DNA of 64,000 nucleotides from an uncultured Shewanella sp. GTDB lineage: Bacteria; Pseudomonadota; Gammaproteobacteria; Enterobacterales; Shewanellaceae. Shown here in pieces: positions 47,045-55,344 of this stretch; positions within the stretch are counted from its first letter, which is position 1; every line of letters begins with the position of its first letter. Under the pieces are notes generated by a model. That model was not told the DNA's origin and ran no database searches. It saw only the letters and a program-made list of their open reading frames with translations. The stretch spans positions 61,337 to 125,336 of the forward strand of contig NZ_CANLKR010000011.1 of the NCBI RefSeq assembly GCF_947491715.1, written 5' to 3'. The position numbers and the translations under genes are program-made.

Positions 47045-48880
47045 TTAGTGGCTAGCTTGTTGTTGCTTGAGCTGCTGTGCAGTCCAATTGTGAATTTTTA
47101 ATGTCAACACTTCCATGGGTAATGCACCCGATGTTAATACTTGATCATGAAATGCCCGTAAATCAAAATACTCTCCTAATTCCGCCTGCGCCTCTTCCCT
47201 TAATGCCAATATTTTCAATTGACCCACTTTATAAGACAATGCTTGTCCGGGGATAGCCATATAACGCTCAACTTCCGCAGTAATATCCGACTCCGCCATG
47301 GGTGAGTTATCTTTCATATATTGAATCGCTTGCTCACGGCTCCAACCTTTTGCATGTAATCCCGTATCCACGACTAAACGCATGGCTCTGAGCATTTCAT
47401 CGGAAAGTTTACCAAAATATTGATATGGATCCGTAAACAGTCCCATTTCGATACCCAAATACTCGGCATAAAGCGCCCAGCCTTCTTCAAAGGCATTATA
47501 ACCCCCAAAGCGCTGGAATTCTGGCACGCCAGTGAGCTCTTGCTTAATGGCAATTTGAAAATGGTGACCTGGCGCCGCCTCATGAAGTGATAACGTCGTC
47601 GTGCCCCATTTAGGCTGCGCCTTAAGGTTATAAGTATTGATGTAAAACACCCCAGGGCGAGAACCATCTACCGCTGGCGCTTCATATGAGGCCCCCGCAG
47701 CGGATTGCTCTCTGAAACTTTCAACAGGCTTTACCACATAGTCGGCTTTGGGCATCACATCAAAATAGGTTGGCAACTTGACATTAATTTTATCTTTCAG
47801 CTGCATGTAAGCCTCTATAAGCGCTTCTTTATCTTCAAAGAAATATTCAGGCTGGGATGAAAGTGAAGTAAAAAATGCAGCAAGATCCCCTTTAAAGCCT
47901 ACTTGTTCACGGACGTTATCCATCTCAGCGCGGATCCGTGCCACTTCCTTAAGGCCCATTTCATGGATCTCATCCACAGGTATGGTCGTCGTGGTGTGCT
48001 CATTGGCCAGTTGCTGGTACCAAAGTTGTCCATTGGGTAGTCCCCACCAACCATCACTTCCACGAGCAGCAGGCAAGTAACGCTTTTCTAAATACGTATT
48101 AAAATCAGACAAGGCAGGAATGAGCTGCTCCAGAATAAGCGCACGATATTGTGTGGTCAGCCGCTTTTTTTCATTCGCCGTAAAATCACTTGGAAAATTC
48201 TTAATCGGCTGATAAAACACACTGCTAGTAACATCTTCTACTATTTGCGCTTGTAACTGGGGGATCATGCGCTCCACTAACGCACGGGGAAGCACCACTT
48301 GACTCTCAATGCCCTCATTCATGCGCACTTGCGCATCGCTAAGCCACTGAATAAATTCTTTTATTCGAGCCTGCCAGTTTTCATAATCTTGCACTGTGTT
48401 AAAAGGCTGAGCACTATCGCCACTGCCTAATTGCACCATAGTGATTATATCGCTAGAGAATTGATCCATTGGCATAAAGTAGTGAGGAAAGGCTTCATCC
48501 GCTAATGCCATATTCCTATCATACATAAACACATCGTAGCTCAACTGCAATTCCGTCGGCAGCGCTTGACGATCAATTTTTTTAAGCTTAGCTAAATACT
48601 GAGTATTAAGCTCATGACGCTGTTTTAAATAGTCATCGGTTAGATCATTAGTAAACTGATGATCATAATCATGGACGCCGACAAAGGTCGCATCCAATGG
48701 GTTAAGTTTTAAATAATCTTTGAAATATTGATCCACTAACTGTAAATATTTTTGCTCTTGACTCTCATTACGTGCCACTTGATCCTCGGCGTTATTTGCC
48801 GTTTCTTGTGGCGCATTCGGTGAGCAAGCACTCACTCCCAATGTTAATCCAATCAAAATGGCTAAAACTGCTTTTTTCAT
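47045..48880 (-). CDS. DUF885-family lipoprotein, probable metallopeptidase
   Basis: This exported lipoprotein of 611 aa (lipobox GVSAC, Cys19) belongs to the DUF885 family. The conserved HEAAPGHHFQIA resembles a zinc-binding HExxH-type site, and FEEGWALYAEYLG supplies a further conserved Glu. Other family blocks are GVFYINTYNL and YMAIPGQALSYKVGQLKIL. It probably acts as a peptidase in the envelope; the substrate is not known. It overlaps the open 5' extension of the divergent gene only outside the chosen start. Confidence 0.86.
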   Translation of the reverse strand: MKKAVLAILIGLTLGVSACSPNAPQETANNAEDQVARNESQEQKYLQLVDQYFKDYLKLNPLDATFVGVHDYDHQFTNDLTDDYLKQRHELNTQYLAKLKKIDRQALPTELQLSYDVFMYDRNMALADEAFPHYFMPMDQFSSDIITMVQLGSGDSAQPFNTVQDYENWQARIKEFIQWLSDAQVRMNEGIESQVVLPRALVERMIPQLQAQIVEDVTSSVFYQPIKNFPSDFTANEKKRLTTQYRALILEQLIPALSDFNTYLEKRYLPAARGSDGWWGLPNGQLWYQQLANEHTTTTIPVDEIHEMGLKEVARIRAEMDNVREQVGFKGDLAAFFTSLSSQPEYFFEDKEALIEAYMQLKDKINVKLPTYFDVMPKADYVVKPVESFREQSAAGASYEAPAVDGSRPGVFYINTYNLKAQPKWGTTTLSLHEAAPGHHFQIAIKQELTGVPEFQRFGGYNAFEEGWALYAEYLGIEMGLFTDPYQYFGKLSDEMLRAMRLVVDTGLHAKGWSREQAIQYMKDNSPMAESDITAEVERYMAIPGQALSYKVGQLKILALREEAQAELGEYFDLRAFHDQVLTSGALPMEVLTLKIHNWTAQQLKQQQASH

Positions 48881-48953
48881 TTTTTATTTTACCTTATCAA
48901 TAGACAGTCATTTTTTTCCTATACTAAATAAAAGACCGTCAATGGAGCTGATC

Positions 48954-49457
48954 ATGATGTACGCCGTTAATCAATCCGATATACGCGATCCTGACACTGG
49001 GATTTACAATTACACTTACTTCTTAGAATCCTTCCAGCACGAATGGAAACGCCATATTAGAACCAATGAAAGCTTGATGTTATTGTATCTATGTCCAAAC
49101 ATTCATGAAACAGTAACACAACCTTATTTATTAAAATCGTTAATTACTCATGTGCAAGCAAACCTCAGAAACAGCGATTTATTCGGTCGGCTCGATCCCC
49201 AACGCTTCGCCATTGGGATTTTCTCTATCACCCCTGCAGTCACCCAAGTGATCATCAATCGAATCGAAAAAACCATTTTGGATTTTAATCAGCAATACAG
49301 CCAACAACATGCTACTCAAGTGGACTTCACCTTAGCTGCCTGCGCCTGTAAACCCAATAATGCGTTACATGTTGAATTACTGTTTGAGAAATTAGAGCAA
49401 GTCAGTAACGAAATAAACTGCTCAAATGACAAAGTCACTGTGATCACTCACCTTTAA
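48954..49457 (+). CDS. Degenerate GGDEF-domain protein
   Basis: This 167-aa protein has the outline of a GGDEF domain: DPDTGIYNYTYFLESFQHEWKR at the start, then LLYLCPNIHE, and SDLFGRLDPQRFAIGIF where an active enzyme has GGDEF. The signature is FGRLDPQRF, so diguanylate cyclase activity is unlikely. It may bind a ligand or partner instead. The start was placed at the ATG pair at 48954 with GGAG 6 nt upstream; an in-frame extension overlaps the divergent DUF885 gene. Confidence 0.7.
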   Translation: MMYAVNQSDIRDPDTGIYNYTYFLESFQHEWKRHIRTNESLMLLYLCPNIHETVTQPYLLKSLITHVQANLRNSDLFGRLDPQRFAIGIFSITPAVTQVIINRIEKTILDFNQQYSQQHATQVDFTLAACACKPNNALHVELLFEKLEQVSNEINCSNDKVTVITHL

Positions 49458-49486
49458 TATCCAGTCAGTCATAAGACAAGCAATAA

Positions 49487-49509
49487 AAAAGCCCCTATTT
49501 GGGGCTTTT
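49487..49509. terminator. Bidirectional terminator at 49.5 kb
   Basis: AAAAGCCCC/GGGGCTTTT with a 5-nt loop separates two convergent genes and has A and T runs on both flanks. Confidence 0.88.
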
Positions 49510-49528
49510 GAAAAACATAATATAAAAA

Positions 49529-50794
49529 CTACAAACTTACATTATGGATCCGTGCTTTCTCTTCAATATAAGACAAGTAACTGGTCGCACTGCGTTTTGT
49601 CTTTTTATCATTCGCTGCAAGTTTGGCGCGTTTATAAGCTTGCTTATACTCTTTTAAGCTCAAATAAGCCAAAGCTAGCTCAAACTGTGCTTCACCAGGA
49701 TTCTTAATACCCGCAGATAATGACTTTTTAAAGGCACTAACTGCAGACTGATAGTTTCCTTCAAGCGCCAATGTTCGGCCTTGCTTTAAATAAAGCTCAC
49801 CATCATTATCGATAGCGGCCGCTTTACCATAATAACTGGCCGCCTCTTTTAGCTCTTTCGCGTTATGATAAAAACCCGCTAATGTGCTTAAGCTTTTCTC
49901 ATTAGTCTCAATCAAGCCTGATTTAAGGGCTTTTTCAAAAACTTTTGCTGCACGGTAAGGCGAGCCTTTTTGTGCAAGTAATTGAGATAATCGAGTCACG
50001 TTAGCGCCAGTTTCTAAAAAGCCATTTTTATAGGCTAAATCATAAGTGGCTAAAGACTTAGTGTAATCTTCAGTCATCAAATAAAACTGCGCTAACTGCA
50101 CCCAAAGTCGCTTATCGTCTTGGAATAAAGGCACCATGACTTCAAGCACTTTAACGGCATTTTTATATTGTTTCTTGTTAAAATAAGCCGTTAATTTCAT
50201 TTGATAAAGCCCTTTATCAGGCTTATCACTTAGTGCAATACCTTTATCAACCACTTCAAGCACTTTATTCCAGTTTTTCTCTTCAGAATAGGCAATACCA
50301 ATACGGCGGTAAACTTGCGCATCTTCCTTACAAGTAAAGCTCATCCAATCATAATAATAAGGAATGGCTTGCTTAAACTGTTTCTCTTGCAATAACAAAT
50401 CAGCATATAAACGCATCGTACCAGCGTGATCAACACCACCTAATACGTTTGCATCAACCGCTTCTTTCAAGTATTGAAGTGCTTTCTTCATCTGCCCTTT
50501 TTCGGCATAGAAGTTACCTAGCATTCTAGCAACATACGCTTTATCGAAGGTTTTTCTAGGATTAGCTTCAAGCAATATGCTCAAGGCTTCATCTAAATTC
50601 CCCTCAGAATACGCCGCAAAAGACTTTTGGACTTTTTTAGCCACACTTTGACCAACAGCTTTAGACTGACGCGCATCGATAGGGCATTTTTCGGCGGCAT
50701 AAGCCGTATTAACCACACTGCTTGCGACAAAGGCTGTGCCACTGGCTAAAGAAAGAACAAGTGCAGCTGCGATTGAATTCATCTTAACCATCAC
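49529..50794 (-). CDS. TPR-repeat periplasmic protein of the TonB2-type operon
   Basis: This exported protein of 421 aa has a signal peptide ending near VNTAYA (about residue 33). Many tetratricopeptide repeats fill the rest (KALQYLKEAVDANVLGGVDH, AKVFEKALKSGLIETNEKSL, AVSAFKKSLSAGIKNPGEA). It is the last gene of the exbBD-tonB cluster, 2 nt after tonB. A TPR protein at this place is usual in Vibrio and Shewanella TonB2 operons, and it probably scaffolds the complex. Confidence 0.88.
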   Translation of the reverse strand: MMVKMNSIAAALVLSLASGTAFVASSVVNTAYAAEKCPIDARQSKAVGQSVAKKVQKSFAAYSEGNLDEALSILLEANPRKTFDKAYVARMLGNFYAEKGQMKKALQYLKEAVDANVLGGVDHAGTMRLYADLLLQEKQFKQAIPYYYDWMSFTCKEDAQVYRRIGIAYSEEKNWNKVLEVVDKGIALSDKPDKGLYQMKLTAYFNKKQYKNAVKVLEVMVPLFQDDKRLWVQLAQFYLMTEDYTKSLATYDLAYKNGFLETGANVTRLSQLLAQKGSPYRAAKVFEKALKSGLIETNEKSLSTLAGFYHNAKELKEAASYYGKAAAIDNDGELYLKQGRTLALEGNYQSAVSAFKKSLSAGIKNPGEAQFELALAYLSLKEYKQAYKRAKLAANDKKTKRSATSYLSYIEEKARIHNVSL

Positions 50795-50796
50795 TA

Positions 50797-51414
50797 TTAC
50801 CTCCCTTTATCCAATTTAAAGTCAAGCTGTACAGTTAAACCGGGTTGTTTAATGGCTTTACCATCAACAATTTTAGGCTTGTACTTCCACTTACGTAAGG
50901 CTTTACGTGCTTCTTTATCAAAGACGCGCTTAGGCTCAGCTTTGATCACTTTAACGTCTTCAACACCACCAATTTCATTAATGGTAAAGCTCAACTGTAC
51001 CCAACCTTCTTTACCATCACGCGCGGCGGCAATCGGGTATTGGGGCTCAATTCGAACAATCGGTGTTGCATCGCCGTCACGGGTCATCATGCTACCCATT
51101 TTAAAACCTGTGTCCGTCGCAGCGGCATTCACTCCACCCATATTAAACGAAATATTCGTATCAATATCACTTGAGCTATCCGGTGGCGTGATATCTGGTT
51201 TTGGTGGCTGCTCTGGTGGCGTAGGAGGCTTAGGTTTTACCCTTGGCTTTTTCGTCGCTGTGGCATCTTGTTTGCTCATGGTAATTTCGATCACTGGCGA
51301 GTCTGTAGAAGTAACGTGGCGGGTTGGACCGCCACCTACTAAAAAGGCCATAAAAACGAATAGAGCAAAAGTCACAGCACCACCAATTAGCAATGATACT
51401 ATTACTCTTATCAT
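50797..51414 (-). CDS. tonB: TonB-family energy transducer
   Basis: This TonB homologue of 205 aa passes proton-motive force from ExbB-ExbD to outer-membrane receptors. An N-terminal membrane anchor (about 3-25) is followed by a Pro/Lys-rich rod (about 53-80, KPRVKPKPPTPPEQPPKPD). The C-terminal domain holds PQYPIAAARDGKEGWVQLSF and ALRKWKYKPKIVDGKAIKQP. It is short, as TonB2-type proteins are. It begins one base after exbD. Confidence 0.92.
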   Translation of the reverse strand: MIRVIVSLLIGGAVTFALFVFMAFLVGGGPTRHVTSTDSPVIEITMSKQDATATKKPRVKPKPPTPPEQPPKPDITPPDSSSDIDTNISFNMGGVNAAATDTGFKMGSMMTRDGDATPIVRIEPQYPIAAARDGKEGWVQLSFTINEIGGVEDVKVIKAEPKRVFDKEARKALRKWKYKPKIVDGKAIKQPGLTVQLDFKLDKGR

Positions 51415-51415
51415 A

Positions 51416-51820
51416 TTAGTCTTTCCCCGCTGAAACCGAAATCTTATCGATACCTGCTTTTTTCACATTATCCAAAACTTTAATCACTAAGCCATGTTGG
51501 GCTTCTTTGTCAGCTTGAATAAGGACGGCCGCTTCTGGTGCTTCAGCAAGCATTCTTTCTACGTTTGCTGTTACACGTTCGATATCAACTTGACGATTTT
51601 CCATCATGATAACGCCGGTTTTACTGACGCCAATGAAGATGTTAGCCGACGGTTTCTTAGTCGCTTGAGATGCTTCTGGCTTGTTATAATCTAGGCCTGA
51701 AGGTTTGACAAACGATGTTGTTACAATAAAGAAGATCAACATGATAAACACGATGTCTAACATCGGTGTCATATCAATTTGCGCTTCCTCTTCCACGCTG
51801 GAGTGCTTTCTACGTGCCAT
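51416..51820 (-). CDS. exbD: ExbD-family biopolymer transport protein
   Basis: This 134-aa inner-membrane protein has a conserved membrane Asp in IDMTPMLDIVFIMLIFF and a periplasmic domain (AAVLIQADKEAQHGLVIKVL). The ATG at MARRKH was chosen because AGAGAG precedes it; a TTG two codons upstream is less likely. It lies 13 nt after exbB and directly before tonB. Confidence 0.93.
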   Translation of the reverse strand: MARRKHSSVEEEAQIDMTPMLDIVFIMLIFFIVTTSFVKPSGLDYNKPEASQATKKPSANIFIGVSKTGVIMMENRQVDIERVTANVERMLAEAPEAAVLIQADKEAQHGLVIKVLDNVKKAGIDKISVSAGKD

Positions 51821-51833
51821 GTTCAATCTCTCT

Positions 51834-52361
51834 CTAGTGGTGCGGCATGCTGTCTTTTAGCTTTTCAATACTGATTTTCATTTGTGCATCAAGACGAGTA
51901 CTGAAAAATACTCCTGATAACGCTGCAACCATTCCTGCCATTGTCGGCATGGTTGCCATTGAAATACCAGCTGCCATCATACGCGCATTACTCGTGCCAT
52001 GAACTGCCATAATTTCGAAGACTGAAATCATACCGGTTACAGTTCCCAGTAAACCTACCATAGGACAAATTGCCACTAAGGTTTTAATGATCAGCATACG
52101 AGCCGTTAAATCTTGCTTTGCTTGGGATATCCAAGCTTCACGGATCCGGTGTGCATACCAAGAGGTTGAATCCTCTCTTTCATCCCATGTGTGAATGATT
52201 GCTTGATGTTGCTTTGGCGATACCCATTTCAAATACCAGTACCGCTCAAGCATCAATACCCACATGACAAATAACACTGCCGCTACAATCCAGAGGACAT
52301 CGCCTCCGGAGGCCATGAAGCCCCTGACGGAATCCCATAAGTCCATCAGGTATAGCATCAT
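51834..52361 (-). CDS. exbB: ExbB-family biopolymer transport protein
   Basis: This MotA/TolQ/ExbB channel protein of 175 aa has three membrane helices (about 20-40, 90-112 and 130-152). The signature is AICPMVGLLGTVTGMISVF and GISMATMPTMAGMVAALSGV. It overlaps the stop of the upstream ttpC-like gene by one base. It is the smaller of the two ExbB-like proteins here, as expected of a TonB2-type system. Confidence 0.92.
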   Translation of the reverse strand: MMLYLMDLWDSVRGFMASGGDVLWIVAAVLFVMWVLMLERYWYLKWVSPKQHQAIIHTWDEREDSTSWYAHRIREAWISQAKQDLTARMLIIKTLVAICPMVGLLGTVTGMISVFEIMAVHGTSNARMMAAGISMATMPTMAGMVAALSGVFFSTRLDAQMKISIEKLKDSMPHH

Positions 52362-53716
52362 TAGTCGTTCCTCTTCTCAGCGTGAGCAGCAATAATACCT
52401 GCACTTTGCTCTTCAAGTACTTGAACAATCGTCTTGCTACGAGCAACAACAATTGCATGAAGAAGCATTAACGGTAGCGCCGCTACTAGCCCTTGTACTG
52501 TCGTCATCAATGCCATAGAAATACCGCCAGCCATCAGTTTTGGATCGCCAGTACCAAACAGTTGGATACTTTGGAAGGTCGCAATCATACCGGTTACGGT
52601 ACCTAATAGACCCATCATAGGCGCAATGGCCGCAAGCACTTTAATGATTGAGATACGAGACTCAAGTGCTGGGGTTTCTTTCAGAATGGCTTCATCTAGT
52701 TTCAGCTCAAGTGTTTCAACATCAACATCTTTATTGTTGTCATACACTTTAAGCACACGACCTAAGGCGTTATTACCAGGCTTGTCTAAGTTCTTACGCT
52801 GGGCTTTCACTTTCGCACCTACAACACCCAGTGTCACTAAACGCTCAAGGGCAATTAAGGCGCCTAAGATAAGTAAAACAATAATGATATAACCAATGGT
52901 TCCACCGGCCTCAATACGCTCTTCAATCGTCGCTTTTTGAGTGAAGATGTTTAAGAGCACACCACGTACAGGGTCAATATACAGTTTAGCGTAACCGGTT
53001 TTGGTTTCTTCAAACTTCTTGATAGGCGAAACTTGATAACCGTCAGGTTGTTGAGATAATTCCTGAATAAGGTTTAACTCAGGGTTATAAACCACATACT
53101 CATTATTCGCTAATAAGTTAAAGGTACCCACACGGGTCACTTTAGTGTTTTCAACACTGCCATTAATGTCAGTCACTGTGCCATCGAAGGTCACAACTTT
53201 ACCTGACTCAACCATTTCAAATAACTGTGCTTCCCAAAACTTATGTAGCTCTTCAATTTTAGGCAGCTGCTTACGGGCTGCAAGCTCCTCAATAAAAGTA
53301 TTACGGCCTGGGTATTGTGCACTGATATTCGATGCGGCCAGCTTACCAGCGAAATCACCCGCATCGCCTTTCACCACACCAAACATCTCACCTAAATCAC
53401 CTTGAGCGGTTTTTAAGTCTTCTTCTAACTGAGCAATTTTACGCTCGTTATCCAAAAATGCTTGGTTTAAGTCTTTACCACGTTGTTTTTCATTTGCTAG
53501 GGCTTGTTTTTCGCGTTTCAATAACGCGGCTTTGTCCCCACGCTCATTTCTGAACTCTTGCTCACGTTTCTTGTTGACTTTCGCATCGGTAGCACGATCC
53601 GATTGAACTTGCTTTAAAAGTTGGTCAATGGTTTTCGGTGCATCAGCGGCACTCACCATGCCAGACATTAGCGACAGAGTAGAAGCAAGGATTGCTGTTT
53701 TTATTAACTTCTTCAT
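52361..53716 (-). CDS. TtpC-like MotA/TolQ/ExbB protein with large periplasmic domain
   Basis: This 451-aa protein has a signal peptide ending near VSAA (about 24). A coiled-coil region follows (about 30-110, KREQEFRNERGDKAALLKRE), then a periplasmic domain (about 110-265), and a C-terminal ExbB-like proton-channel domain (AAIAPMMGLLGTVTGMIATF; GISMALMTTVQGLVAALPLM). This is the layout of TtpC, which Vibrio anguillarum requires for TonB2 function. It overlaps both neighbours by one base, so translation is coupled. Confidence 0.9.
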   Translation of the reverse strand: MKKLIKTAILASTLSLMSGMVSAADAPKTIDQLLKQVQSDRATDAKVNKKREQEFRNERGDKAALLKREKQALANEKQRGKDLNQAFLDNERKIAQLEEDLKTAQGDLGEMFGVVKGDAGDFAGKLAASNISAQYPGRNTFIEELAARKQLPKIEELHKFWEAQLFEMVESGKVVTFDGTVTDINGSVENTKVTRVGTFNLLANNEYVVYNPELNLIQELSQQPDGYQVSPIKKFEETKTGYAKLYIDPVRGVLLNIFTQKATIEERIEAGGTIGYIIIVLLILGALIALERLVTLGVVGAKVKAQRKNLDKPGNNALGRVLKVYDNNKDVDVETLELKLDEAILKETPALESRISIIKVLAAIAPMMGLLGTVTGMIATFQSIQLFGTGDPKLMAGGISMALMTTVQGLVAALPLMLLHAIVVARSKTIVQVLEEQSAGIIAAHAEKRND

Positions 53717-54498
53717 TATTGTGCAGCCTCCGCAGCTGGAATGGGTAACGCAAAGAGATCAGGTGCACCTTGTTTACGTGCAATACGGATACCTTTGGTG
53801 ATATCGCGTAAATAGCTATCATCTAGCTTTTCCCAACCCTTAGTGTCAGCGTTGTACATCCATGCTGATTTTTGATCTAAACTTTGTGCGTACAAAGCAA
53901 CACGACCTAAACGAAAGAAATCAACCAAGATTTCTTTACCATCCATGTTTAACTTACCGGTATCCACTGCCACAAAATTACCATAGTCACGCTCAATGCT
54001 GTATGCATCAAGAATGAGGCGGTATTTCTCAGCTAAAGACACTTCAGCGCTGTTTAATAAACTTTTTAAATTAGCCACACGCTTAGTACGCGTTTCAGTG
54101 TTGAATGGCAAATCTAATTGAACAAACTGATCAAGTGCATCGACCATTTTAAACATCAAAGGCACAACACCTTGACGCAGTGTATCAATACCATTGATAT
54201 CATCTTGAATGGATTTCATTGTCGCTTCTTGATCCGCGACCAATCCCGCTAAATAATCATTATATGCTTTAGTAGACTCGCGCTCATCGGCAACTGAACC
54301 GTATTCAAAAACCATATCTTGAGCTTGATCAAAATACTTGTCGACTTTCTTTTGAGACGCCGCTGACGCTTGATGAATTTTGCTGTCAGCATTTTGGACA
54401 TTTGAAAGAGGGTCGGCCATCACGAGTGGGCTACCGGCTAAGGCTAATGCGCCTATAAGCGCCTTAGCGATTGTTGTTTTATTGCTTACCTTGGACAT
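53716..54498 (-). CDS. DUF3450-family periplasmic protein, first gene of the TonB2-type operon
   Basis: This exported protein of 260 aa has a signal peptide ending near PLVMA (about 28). The rest is mostly alpha-helical with coiled-coil tendency, as in the DUF3450 family that heads such operons (KVDKYFDQAQDMVFEYGSVA, then VVPLMFKMVDALDQFVQLDL). The start is the ATG at MSKVSNKT with GGGA upstream; 19 further in-frame codons look non-coding. It probably takes part in iron-complex or siderophore-linked uptake with the downstream genes. Confidence 0.86.
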   Translation of the reverse strand: MSKVSNKTTIAKALIGALALAGSPLVMADPLSNVQNADSKIHQASAASQKKVDKYFDQAQDMVFEYGSVADERESTKAYNDYLAGLVADQEATMKSIQDDINGIDTLRQGVVPLMFKMVDALDQFVQLDLPFNTETRTKRVANLKSLLNSAEVSLAEKYRLILDAYSIERDYGNFVAVDTGKLNMDGKEILVDFFRLGRVALYAQSLDQKSAWMYNADTKGWEKLDDSYLRDITKGIRIARKQGAPDLFALPIPAAEAAQ

Positions 54499-55293
54499 AG
54501 TTCCCAACCAATTTAAAGTGATGAAAAAAATCTTTAACTTAACGATAACAGGCATTCTTATTGTATTTGACTCCTGTATCTAAGCCTGTATTTCTATTGT
54601 GATTGTTAATTATTATCTTCTTAATTCCTATGGATGATAGGATGCAGACTGTCACGCATCATTCCACAAACTGTTAACCTGTGTCAACATTTGAGGAAGG
54701 AGAAAACTAGTAAAAAGCCAAGTTAGAGCATAGAAATCGTGCACAAGGGGTTAATTTGAACAAATATGAAATAAAAAGACATTTATTTAGCCATTCTCGC
54801 TTTGTGATAAGGCATTTTTGTTAACATAAAAAACACACCAAGTGCTGGCTTAACTCACAATGTGACTGAGACTCCGCCGCATTTTTTAAAGCAAGCACAT
54901 TTAAAAATGGGGGGGGAATACTATAAAAAAACAACTAGAGTTCATAGACTAATATTGAATAAACCCACTTGTTAACACACAAAACGTTAATAACTTGAGA
55001 TTAAAAAGTAACATTAATCAGAATAAGGAATTCTTAAGTCAAATACATGCTCAAAACGCTAAAATTAACAATTTCACTGCGTAATTAATCACCCGAGAAT
55101 AAGCATGAAGCACACGGGTAAAACGATAAAGTGAGGTCAAAACCACTGTTTTTTATGTTTTCAACAACACTTTGTTTATGACAAAATGATATATAAAAGT
55201 TGAATAAAAAATGAATAAGCCTCCTTTCAATATCATGGTTAGTCCACATTTACCTTAAGCAACCTCTTCTCTTATTCAACCATACTCAGGCAA
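54499..55293. other. Roughly 800-bp gap between the TonB operon and topA
   Basis: No gene was seen. It must contain the TonB operon promoter. GATAATAATTAACAATC near 54601-54617 (minus strand) is a weak Fur-box-like match in the right place. A run of eight G lies at 54909-54916. The rest is AT-rich without clear structure. Confidence 0.45.
54599..54617 (-). promoter_or_regulatory. Weak Fur-box-like site before the TonB operon
   Basis: On the minus strand GATAATAATTAACAATCAC agrees with the Fur consensus at about 13 of 19 positions and lies about 100 bp upstream of the first gene. Iron control of TonB systems is usual, but the match is modest. Confidence 0.25.
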
Positions 55294-55328
55294 TAAAAAG
55301 CCCTCAATAGTGTCACTATTGAGGGCTT
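55294..55328 (-). terminator. Rho-independent terminator of topA
   Basis: A 15-bp perfect stem (55298-55312 with 55314-55328; AAGCCCTCAATAGTG) is followed by TTTTTATTG on the minus strand. It starts 16 nt after the topA stop. Confidence 0.9.
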
Positions 55329-55344
55329 AATAAGGTGAAAAGCA

